Assembly: GCF_001435295.1 (NCBI RefSeq) | Contig: NZ_CM003594.1 | Coordinates: forward strand, 248,001 to 312,000 | Origin: Psychrobacter sp. P11F6 | GTDB taxonomy: Bacteria; Pseudomonadota; Gammaproteobacteria; Pseudomonadales; Moraxellaceae | Direction of reading: 5' to 3' | Length of the DNA: 64,000 bases | Shown here: one piece after another, positions 39,283-46,536 of the stretch | Numbering within the stretch: position 1 is the first letter of the stretch | Layout: the number at the start of each line of letters is the position of its first letter | Program-made: the position numbers and the translations under genes | The notes under the pieces: model-generated | The model's database searches: none | The model's input: the letters and a program-made list of their open reading frames with translations, nothing else | Told to the model about the DNA's origin: nothing

Positions 39283-40034
39283 TATATTTTCCTAATTATC
39301 AGCTTGCCTACGTATCTTAGATCAGTTCGACGATGACTTATTAAATAATCGTATATTTGATTCCATAACTTAAGATCTAGTACAGTAACGCAACCTTCAG
39401 AGATAGCACCTACATGTACGTAACGGTTATTAGTCTGATATTCTATAGGGAACCATACTTGATGACACTTTAAAGCAGGGTACGCAGGTTTATATTGTTC
39501 TGTATACTCTTTATCATGAGGAACATCAGGGACTAATATATTGTATGTTCCCTCGGGCAAAGGATTCAGTGAATCAGCTCCTATAGTAGTTAACGAAACG
39601 GTTGCTGTATTTCCCGTAAAACTTAAACGTGCAGGAATTTGCCTGATATCTTTACGAATTACAGAATATATGGTACGTTCTTTGCCCGAATATATAACTT
39701 CTATCACAGCACCAGAAGAGGATATGGTAGGTTTTTCTCCTGAAAGGTATAGCTTCGCATTTCCATCAGTAAGTGAAGCTAACTTACCCTTAAAACTCCC
39801 ATCCATTATTCTAAAGTAAGTTCTTCCTTCTTTACTGTTAGTAATCTGAATTTTTGTTCTTTCACAAAGAGATGCAGATTTTGAATTATCCAATCTAACA
39901 CGAAGCCAGCCACTATCAGTCCCGTCACTTTCTTTAGTGGATTTAATAAATCTTACTGGACTTACCTGCTGTCTAGAACCAGTATTAGTATTAGTCTTTG
40001 CTCTAATACCTAAAGTTTTTAAAAGCCCATCCAT
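39282..40034 (-). CDS. Predicted type VI secretion effector, L,D-transpeptidase-like
   Basis: 250 residues from the ATG at 40034 (AGGGA six bases upstream). No signal peptide. The C-terminal 100 residues read like a YkuD-type L,D-transpeptidase core: LPEGTYNILVPDVPH, then VWFPI, then RYVHVGAISEGCVTV, with the HxG...SxGC signature (H207, S212, C215 as likely catalytic residues). Such enzymes act on peptidoglycan peptides. Tlde-type effectors use this chemistry to harm rival cells after delivery to the periplasm. It starts 21 bp after the PAAR gene, so it is probably cargo carried by that tip protein. The N-terminal 90 residues, with beta-strand character, are of unknown role. Activity is not proven. 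Confidence 0.7.
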   Translation of the reverse strand: MDGLLKTLGIRAKTNTNTGSRQQVSPVRFIKSTKESDGTDSGWLRVRLDNSKSASLCERTKIQITNSKEGRTYFRIMDGSFKGKLASLTDGNAKLYLSGEKPTISSSGAVIEVIYSGKERTIYSVIRKDIRQIPARLSFTGNTATVSLTTIGADSLNPLPEGTYNILVPDVPHDKEYTEQYKPAYPALKCHQVWFPIEYQTNNRYVHVGAISEGCVTVLDLKLWNQIYDYLISHRRTDLRYVGKLIIRKI

Positions 40035-40055
40035 AATCAATCCCTACTTAAAATA

Positions 40056-40571
40056 TTAAATAAAAATAATATCTATACTTTTTCCGATGTCAGTACTTAC
40101 GCGTTTAGTCAAGCCTTCTGAATCGGTTGTACCAGTAGCCAAAACTTCTTGCGTTTCAGTGTCAAGAACTTGATAGTCCACGTTAGATATAGGTTGATCA
40201 TTTTCGTCTAAAACTTGAAATTGTTCGTCATATTGTTCTTCGGAGGAATTACTCATATCCGACTTCGCAAACTGCAAAGGCGCTGCCTGCGCAATATTAC
40301 CGACATCAAAACCCGACTCCGCAAATGACTGCTGACTAGCAATCAACTTCGCGCCGCAGCTGGTCACATCACCGCCACGTGCAATAGGCGCACCATCGAC
40401 AATAAAGGAGGCATCACCACTAACAATAGTGGTGACCTTTTTGCATTTTTTACAGATGACTTTATCGCCTTTACGCGCGACAGGGATACCGTTATGAGTG
40501 GTGTGCGCTGAGCCGGAGATGACCGTCCCACCGTGAGAGGTCTTTGCGCCGACGGTGATATAGGCTGCCAT
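40056..40571 (-). CDS. PAAR protein with transthyretin-like C-terminal extension
   Basis: 171 residues. Residues 1-90 are a PAAR domain, the sharp tip of the type VI secretion spike: TSHGGTVISGSAHTTHNGIP, then CKKCKKVTTIVSGDASFIVDG, then PIARGGDVTSCGAKLIAS, with His and Cys residues that bind metal. After a Ser/Glu linker, residues about 115-171 (FQVLDENDQPISNVDYQVLD, TTDSEGLTKRV) match the transthyretin-like extension of many PAAR proteins, which docks effectors. It is first in an operon with the effector and candidate immunity genes. No VgrG or other secretion-apparatus gene is in the window, so this is an orphan cargo module. Confidence 0.88.
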   Translation of the reverse strand: MAAYITVGAKTSHGGTVISGSAHTTHNGIPVARKGDKVICKKCKKVTTIVSGDASFIVDGAPIARGGDVTSCGAKLIASQQSFAESGFDVGNIAQAAPLQFAKSDMSNSSEEQYDEQFQVLDENDQPISNVDYQVLDTETQEVLATGTTDSEGLTKRVSTDIGKSIDIIFI

Positions 40572-40634
40572 AGTGCTACCTTGCTTAAACGTTTAAAGTT
40601 TGGACTTTTATAGCGGAACTATTATTTGCCTGAC

Positions 40635-40675
40635 ATTATAGATGGCTAAAGCGTAAAATATCAAACTTAAGTTTG
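40635..40675 (-). promoter_or_regulatory. Promoter and palindrome of the PAAR operon
   Basis: On the minus strand TTGATA (40664-40659) and TATAAT (40640-40635) are 18 bp apart, placing the start near 40628. CAAACTTAAGTTTG (40662-40675), a perfect 14-bp palindrome, overlaps the -35 box and could be a repressor site. A second palindrome, TTAAACGTTTAA (40585-40596), lies in the leader just before the PAAR ATG at 40571. Confidence 0.6.
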
Positions 40676-40791
40676 TCTAAGGGTGTGACCTAGACAGCAA
40701 GCCTAATCTGTACAAAGTATAAAGGCGATTGAAATATTGACGTCAATAAGAAATTGAGACTCTTTACTAATTATCAATAACAAGCAAAAAT

Positions 40792-41811
40792 CTAACCTTC
40801 CATCTCACTAGTCAGCCATTTAGACACGTCATCAATTTGTACTGCCAACTCAGGATGTGCTTTGCATAACTCGTCAAACTTAGCTTTAATCTCATGTTTG
40901 TCATATTTAATACCTGTCAATATGTCTTTTAATAGGTCAATTAATTCAACGTTTAGCGCATCAGAGAAGATAACCACATCGCGTATCACTGCTTGCTTCA
41001 CATCAAGGTGCAAATCAATGATGCCCCAATCAAAGCGCGTCTCGATGTGATGAGTGAATTCAGGGGTTTTACCGAAGCGCCAATCCCAATCCGCCATTTG
41101 CTGATAATATTTATTGAGTGTCGGCTGCTGCGCGAGACTGGCTTCATCCAATTCTTCGACTGGCGTATTGTCGCCATAATCTTTGTCGCGATAGTATTCG
41201 CAAAACGCCTCGATAATCGCCTCAGATAACGTTTCGTGATTAATAGTATCGTTAAATTCTACTAAGTTTGCCACGCGAGCACGCACAGACTTGATACCTT
41301 TTGCTTTCAGCTTAAGCGGATGCGGATTGAGATACTCACCAAGCTTTTGCATATTAGCGTTCACCAGTAACGTACCATGATGAAAGCTACGATCGGTGGC
41401 ATGTTTAAAGGCGCTACCTGATATTTTCTTATCACCGACTTGCATGTCATTACGACCAGATAAATCCGCGTCTATGCCCAATTTTTTTAGTGCATTAATA
41501 ATGATGGTAAAGTTCGCTTCTTGATCGTAGTCATCTTTGGGTGATAAAAAGGTAAAGTTGGTATTGCCCAAATCATGAAACACCGCGCCACCGCCACTCT
41601 GCCGCCGCGCCAAAAATACATCATCGGCTTCCATCTTATCGATTTTGCATTCTACCCATGGGTTTTGCGAGCGCCCAATGACCACGGTCTCGCTATTGCG
41701 CCATAAGAATAGCGTGTGCGAGTCGGGATTGAGGGTGTTAAATATCCAATCCTCGGTCGCGAGGTTAAACCAAGGGTTGGTCACGGCAGATTTTAAGATG
41801 CGCAGTTTCAT
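40792..41811 (-). CDS. lplA: Lipoate-protein ligase A
   Basis: 339 residues, matching LplA (338 in E. coli). It adenylates free lipoate and attaches it to E2 and H proteins. ILKSAVTNPWFNLATEDWIF, the RRQSGGGAVFHDLGNTNFTF motif (residues 69-88), VGDKKISGSAFKHATDRSFHHGTLL with the catalytic lysine, and the C-terminal accessory domain (TPEFTHHIETRFDWGIIDLH) are all present. AAAAGGATAACTA precedes the ATG. It is a core gene standing between two accessory blocks, with normal composition. Confidence 0.95.
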   Translation of the reverse strand: MKLRILKSAVTNPWFNLATEDWIFNTLNPDSHTLFLWRNSETVVIGRSQNPWVECKIDKMEADDVFLARRQSGGGAVFHDLGNTNFTFLSPKDDYDQEANFTIIINALKKLGIDADLSGRNDMQVGDKKISGSAFKHATDRSFHHGTLLVNANMQKLGEYLNPHPLKLKAKGIKSVRARVANLVEFNDTINHETLSEAIIEAFCEYYRDKDYGDNTPVEELDEASLAQQPTLNKYYQQMADWDWRFGKTPEFTHHIETRFDWGIIDLHLDVKQAVIRDVVIFSDALNVELIDLLKDILTGIKYDKHEIKAKFDELCKAHPELAVQIDDVSKWLTSEMEG

Positions 41812-42357
41812 TAGTTATCCTTTTTATTATGGAAATTCTTATTAATAGGGGTATTGTTGCCGATACAGGGGTTTAATTCAATGGGGGTGTGATAGGGAAG
41901 AGGGTTTGAATATTTTGGTAGAGTGGGGTATTTTGATTAGATTTTAAGAAGAAGGTTTTTTAAGGAATGATTAGTTGTTGGAGCTGATCCTGCTATGCGC
42001 TTGTATCTAACTTGTCGATGGCGTGCGAACTGGTTTGTCTGGTGGCGTTCCAACATTCGAGCGACCACCTCCAGCCATAGTCCGCATCGCCATCGTCGGC
42101 GTCAGGATACCGCTGCTATCAGGGCTAGCGGTGAGATCTGCTAACTTCTATAAATCTATCGTGATTGAAGTTATGTTTATTCGTGATAACTAATAGATTT
42201 ACGTTTTGGCCTATAGAATTACGAATAATGAAAAGCTAGGCAAGATGCCCAGCCTAAGATTTATATTTATAAACTATTTGAAATTAGACTAAGAGAAATA
42301 AATTTTAATAATCTGGATATAAATACAGCTATATAAATGTACATTATGTAGCTGTAT
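41812..42357. other. 546-bp gap with a GC-rich remnant
   Basis: Mostly AT-rich non-coding DNA between lplA and the defence-like operon. The middle (about 41975-42150) is clearly richer in GC and looks like coding debris (separate entry). GCTAGGC/GCCCAGC near 42234 is a weak hairpin. No full gene or insertion sequence is present. Confidence 0.6.
42007..42147 (-). pseudogene. GC-rich C-terminal fragment of an unidentified protein
   Basis: A 46-codon minus-strand frame, bounded upstream by TAG at 42150-42148, reads LADLTASPDSSGILTPTM and ends in PDKPVRTPSTS. Composition is unlike the AT-rich surroundings, and it has no upstream start with a ribosome site. It looks like the tail of a gene whose body has been deleted. 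I cannot name the family. Confidence 0.3.
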
Positions 42358-43463
42358 TTATGTTTTCTTGTACTCCTTATAGGATTCGAGCTTGTATTTT
42401 TCAAGTGAATCAAGTATCACTTTAGATGCTTTGCTCTTAGATATATTTTTGTTATCGTTAGTTTTTATATCAGTAACATTAATATTTAAGGTCAATTCAC
42501 TACCATCTAAAAGATCTTTCCGACTGCTAAACTCATATTCTATTTCGCAATTAGCGTTAAAGTCATCACCTTCAAAATAATAACTACAAGTAATACCAAA
42601 CATAAGGATATAATCGAGATAGTTGCTTTCCTTAATAAAGAAAGTATTATGAAGCTCTTTACCTGATAATCTTGAATTTTCAATTTTATCTCTCATCCAT
42701 TTTATTTCATCTGGAGGGTTAGAGATGTCATCATCAGGACATATTTGCACATTTTTAGTATCTTTGAATATGAGGCTTGTATATAGTACTTTCTGAGATA
42801 ATTGTAAAAGAAATAAAATTCTATTTTTATTGTCAAAGTCATAGAATTTTATATTTATAATCTCTGCATTCTTATCTATTTTACCCTCATTTTTAAAATG
42901 TTTAATTATATCTTTAGTTAATATATTGATAAATTTTAGTGTCTCTTTCGAGGTGTGATTTATATTTATGTTAACTTGCATTTCTTGACCACATTTTTTG
43001 AGTTCAAGACGACCAAAGTGATGCGTTATATTTTCACCTAAGTTTTTTGTTAAATCTTTACGTTCAATTTCGAAATCTAATGCAATGCAATTAGGGTCGT
43101 TTTCAATAGCCACAAAATAAGGCTGAGAGACTAAATTACAAGTTCCAAAATCATCTTCTAAAAGATTGCTATAGTCAAAGTTATCGGGAATCGAGTCAAT
43201 TAACGAATCTTCTGATTGCCATGAAATGCTTCTATTCTTAGATTTTAACTGGCTTTCACTTGATTTATAAGAGTCTGCTAATTGATTATATTCATTTGGT
43301 GAAATCCCTGTTTTTATAATTATGGGAGCGATAATTTTTTTGAACTTGAGCTAGTAAATACACCTCTTTGTCTTAGAATTTTCTTCAAGTTAGATTCTGT
43401 AATATATGAATTACCTATTATCTGTCTTAAGTAATCATTAGTAGGAACAATGTGATTTTCCAT
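42358..43463 (-). CDS. Second gene of a putative defence operon, split by a -1 frameshift at an A7 run
   Basis: Translation starts at the ATG at 43463, which shares a base with the upstream gene's stop (TAATG), and AGGAG precedes it. Frame 0 runs 47 codons (MENHIVPTNDYLRQIIG...) to a TAA at 43322-43320. A shift of -1 at the A7 run (43341-43335, in register as TC A-AAA-AAA) continues without stop to 42358, giving about 368 residues. The downstream part begins KIIAPIIIKTGISPNEYNQL. No signal peptide, membrane segment or known domain is seen; it is Asn/Asp/Lys/Ile-rich. It is either a programmed frameshift gene, a phase-variable gene, a pseudogene, or intact with a sequencing error. Confidence 0.65.
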
Positions 43464-44395
43464 TATGTATTTAAACTCCTAAAATCTGGCTTGAAATTCT
43501 TGACGCTAGTTGTATTTGTTACATCTAATTCTCTGAGGGCAGAGTTGATAGATTTTGAATGTTCAGACTCTATGTAATCCGGAAATAAGAATAAAAACTC
43601 ACAATTTAGTCCGTTAGTATATTCTTTAGCAATATATAAAAGCTGTTTAAACTCAACAGAATCATAGTTAGCTGTTGTAGCCAAACAAAATATATCTACC
43701 TGATCTTTACCTTGCTTTAAAAGTAGAGGTAATATAGGTGAGTTCAAATATTCCACAGGTAGTTTTTTTCCAAATCTTTCACCTGAGTTATCAAAATTTA
43801 GAGCAGTATCAGGATAATAAAAATTTATATCTGAGTTACTGTGACTTGATCCAATAAATTTTAAAACGTCAAATATAAAGTTCATGCGTTTATTGTCGAC
43901 AAGATAGATTGTATCAAAGCTCAATTGTTTATCTAAAATAACGTTTTCTACTTTAGATGTAACTTCAGAATCAGAGTTCTCACTAGTTATCCAAAGTAAG
44001 ACGCCTACATCTCTTATGTTCCTATATCTTTTGTGAATACCTAGATGTTCCTGTTTAACATCAGAGTGTCTATAGCATTCTACTGTCTGAGCCAAATCTT
44101 TGAAATGTTCTTTAAAAATGTTTTGTGGAGAGTTAGGGTAAGGTTTGGATGTATGTTTCACAGATATTATTATGTTTTGAAGAGTATCACTCTCTAAAGG
44201 AGAAATATAATTATAGGATAAGTCTATGCCGTGAGTTTTCCTTCCATTTTTAGCTTCAGGTCTTTTATGCTCTTTTGAATGGATGCATGCCAACTGCTCA
44301 TTACTATTTGGATTTCCCCACCCAATAATTTTCAAAAAGTTTTTGGCTATTCTTTCTCCTTCTTCACCAATTTCCTTTGACTGTTCACCTGCCAT
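43463..44395 (-). CDS. Putative PD-(D/E)XK-like nuclease, first gene of a two-gene defence operon
   Basis: 310 residues from the ATG at 44395 (GAGGA seven bases upstream; a longer start at 44488 would abut a terminator). The N-terminal 85 residues follow the restriction-endonuclease fold order: GEEGERIAKNFLKIIGW (helix with E12/E14), a His/Lys-rich stretch, THGIDLSY with D58, and IIISVKHT with K80; the usual acidic residue two before the lysine is Ser here. YRNIRDVGVLLWITS and later strands may form a second domain. The layout, nuclease plus a coupled unknown partner, recalls two-gene anti-phage systems such as GAPS4, but I cannot confirm this. Composition is AT-rich, as in transferred DNA. 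Confidence 0.6.
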   Translation of the reverse strand: MAGEQSKEIGEEGERIAKNFLKIIGWGNPNSNEQLACIHSKEHKRPEAKNGRKTHGIDLSYNYISPLESDTLQNIIISVKHTSKPYPNSPQNIFKEHFKDLAQTVECYRHSDVKQEHLGIHKRYRNIRDVGVLLWITSENSDSEVTSKVENVILDKQLSFDTIYLVDNKRMNFIFDVLKFIGSSHSNSDINFYYPDTALNFDNSGERFGKKLPVEYLNSPILPLLLKQGKDQVDIFCLATTANYDSVEFKQLLYIAKEYTNGLNCEFLFLFPDYIESEHSKSINSALRELDVTNTTSVKNFKPDFRSLNT

Positions 44396-44429
44396 TCTAA
44401 TTTCCTCTATTTCATGGTTAATATAAACG

Positions 44430-44457
44430 ATTCTAGCATAGTTAAACTTATGTTTAA
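44430..44457 (-). promoter_or_regulatory. Possible promoter and inverted repeat of the defence-like operon
   Basis: On the minus strand TGCTAGAAT (44438-44430) resembles an extended -10 box. TTAAAC-N4-GTTTAA (44442-44457) lies just upstream, between the -10 and -35 positions. The half-site TTAAAC also makes up the palindrome in the PAAR leader. The region is AT-rich, so chance is possible. Confidence 0.4.
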
Positions 44458-44488
44458 GATTCATAATATAGAAAATTCTAAAAGCCAT

Positions 44489-44515
44489 AAAAAAACGCTC
44501 CTAAAGAGCGTTTTT
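44489..44515 (-). terminator. Terminator after the GMC oxidoreductase gene
   Basis: On the minus strand AAAACGCTC (44514-44506) pairs with GAGCGTTTT (44500-44492), loop TTTAG, followed by a T run to 44489. It isolates the downstream operon, which therefore needs its own promoter. Confidence 0.9.
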
Positions 44516-44545
44516 CGTACTTCTAAATTCTACAATTTCAACAAC

Positions 44546-46144
44546 CTATCCAAAATCTTCCTTCAATATAGCCACCATATTTCGTTCGGCAAGTCCTGTG
44601 ATAAACACATATGGATTCACGCCAGCGCTACCAGGGATTAACGCGCCGTCTTGCACGTAGATATTCTCGTGCCCTTTGACGCGTCCAAATTCATCAGTCG
44701 CTTTGCCAAGTACGCAGCCGCCAAGTGGGTGATAGCAGAAGTTATCGCCGAAGCCTTTGGTAAACAGCAAACTTGAAGTTGAGCCACCATTTACTTTGGC
44801 GAGTTTTTCGATCAGCTCTTTAGCAGCATTTACGGAATAGTCGTTTTGTTCACGTTTCCAATTGAGTTTGACGGTTTTTGAGGTTTTATCATAGTAATAG
44901 TTGCCGCGTTCGGGATTGTCAGTGATGGCGAGATATAGCGTTGTCCACGTTTCAAGTCCCAATGGTAAGGGCGCAAGTTCGGCAAAGATTTTGTACTTCG
45001 AGCCGTCTCTATCGCCGTCCCACATATTGATGCCTTTGACCGGAATGGTAGATTGTGTGGTGCCAGCAGCATGGACGAAATTGCGTCCCGTCATGATGTT
45101 ACCGTTGGGTCCCCAATGTTTGCCGATGTGTTCGTTTAGGTTGTTTAGCCTCCCTTCGGCTTGGCTTTTTAATAGTAGCTCTGAGGTGCCCGTACTGCCA
45201 GCATTAAGGAAGAGCTTATCGCAGGTATAATGCTCAACTTTATCCACACCGCCAGTCTTATTGATAACATGGACTTCTAAACGCAGTTGGTCGTTATCAA
45301 GCGCTTGAATAGTATTAACTTTGCGCAAGGTTTTGACCGTGACATTGCCCGTGGCTTCAGCGTCTTTTAGGTAGGTTAAATCCAATGAAAATTTGCCCGC
45401 ATTGTTGCCATAGATGACTTCACCGCCGAGCGCGGATTTATACACTTCGCCGCGCGCTTCCTTTTGCATATAGTCAAAATCGTAGCTATTACCGAAAAAC
45501 TCTGTTTTTAGTCCCGCCCTTGAAGCTTGGCGTTCAGCTGAACGAGTAAATTCGTAGTGCTCGGATTGATTAAAAAATGACTCCGGAATTTGGCTGACTT
45601 TTAATTCTCGCATAGCACGAGGGAAGTAAGTGTCGTACATCTCATCAGCATCAATCCAAGGGAACGTTTCTTCAAAGTGCGAGCGTCTTGGCTGAATGGC
45701 AATCGCGCCATTGACGATAGAGCCGCCACCATAAGCACGCCCAGCGAAGACTTTCATATCCTCATATTCGATTAAGTCTAAAACCCCAGGATATTTTTTA
45801 ATCGGGATTGGAATGGGAATAGGAGCGTTTGGCATATTGCTAAACCAGCTTGAGCGTTTATCAGCGCTAATCATTTTGCAAAAGGTATCGTGTTTGGAGC
45901 TTCTATCCCAACGCATCCCCATCTCAAGGATTAAAACCTTGTGACCTTTTTCGCTCAATCGCAGCGCCGATACCGCACCACCATAGCCACTACCGACGAT
46001 GATATTAGGAAAATGCCCAGCTTGAGTAATTTTGCTTGGTAGCTTTGGCTGCTTGGCAAGCGTTTGGCAACCACTCACTGCCGCGGAGGTGCTGATAGCG
46101 CCTAAGCTTAAACCCATGGCTTTAATCAGTTGGCGTCGTTGCAT
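44546..46144 (-). CDS. GMC-type oxidoreductase, Tat-exported lipoprotein (cholesterol oxidase-like)
   Basis: 532 residues from the ATG at 46144 (AGGATACACC upstream); the frame is open to 46312 but without a ribosome site. The N-terminus is a twin-arginine signal (MQRRQLIKAMGLSLG) ending in a lipobox, AAVSGC with C26. The FAD motif GSGYGGAVSALRL begins at residue 51. AYGGGSIVNGAIAIQPRR and the C-terminal YHPLGGCVLGKATDEFGRV and GVNPYVFITGLAER are GMC/cholesterol-oxidase-type segments, with the catalytic His in HPLGG. It would fold with FAD in the cytoplasm and then be exported and lipid-anchored. The alcohol substrate is unknown; a sterol or other hydrophobic alcohol is possible. Confidence 0.85.
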   Translation of the reverse strand: MQRRQLIKAMGLSLGAISTSAAVSGCQTLAKQPKLPSKITQAGHFPNIIVGSGYGGAVSALRLSEKGHKVLILEMGMRWDRSSKHDTFCKMISADKRSSWFSNMPNAPIPIPIPIKKYPGVLDLIEYEDMKVFAGRAYGGGSIVNGAIAIQPRRSHFEETFPWIDADEMYDTYFPRAMRELKVSQIPESFFNQSEHYEFTRSAERQASRAGLKTEFFGNSYDFDYMQKEARGEVYKSALGGEVIYGNNAGKFSLDLTYLKDAEATGNVTVKTLRKVNTIQALDNDQLRLEVHVINKTGGVDKVEHYTCDKLFLNAGSTGTSELLLKSQAEGRLNNLNEHIGKHWGPNGNIMTGRNFVHAAGTTQSTIPVKGINMWDGDRDGSKYKIFAELAPLPLGLETWTTLYLAITDNPERGNYYYDKTSKTVKLNWKREQNDYSVNAAKELIEKLAKVNGGSTSSLLFTKGFGDNFCYHPLGGCVLGKATDEFGRVKGHENIYVQDGALIPGSAGVNPYVFITGLAERNMVAILKEDFG

Positions 46145-46536
46145 GGTGTATCCTAATTTGATATTTAAGCTAAAAAGCCCGTATGAAATAATATTAGCTT
46201 TTGACCGCAGAGATGCGCTAAGCCAAGCGAGCATCATATTAGCAAACATAGGTTGCGTTATTATTTCAGTCACACGATTGCTGTAATACTTATAGGCAAA
46301 TCGCGCTTCCATTCTCCGATTATTTTTGCCAGCTTTTAGTCAATGTCTTAGTCAGTCACTTAGTCAATTGTTTTCAGAGTGGCGTGTAAACTTGACCGAA
46401 TAGAGAATTTCGCTTATCATCTTGTTTCAATGTACTAGAACACAAATACATCAAAATATTTTCATTACTAAAAACGCTAAATAATTCGGCAAAAATGCCA
46501 ATACTAATACTCCATTTAAAATAATAAGGGTTAACT
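46145..46536. other. Divergent promoter region between GMC gene and trpB
   Basis: About 390 bp without a supported gene. The first 168 bp are an open extension of the GMC frame judged untranslated. No strong promoter, operator or Trp leader peptide (Trp-codon run plus attenuator) was seen before trpB. Confidence 0.45.

Noticed and set aside
41811..42358. Integron attC site around the GC-rich segment
   Set aside because: Some TCTAAC/GTTAG-like ends were considered, but there is no proper R/L box pairing or imperfect palindrome.
44395..44488. Longer start for the nuclease-like gene at 44488
   Set aside because: The extra 31 residues lie over the likely promoter, begin right next to a terminator and have no ribosome site, while the ATG at 44395 has GAGGA.
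46145..46312. N-terminal extension of the GMC gene to 46312
   Set aside because: It would bury the Tat/lipobox signal 56 residues inside the protein and has no ribosome site; the ATG at 46144 has AGGATACACC.
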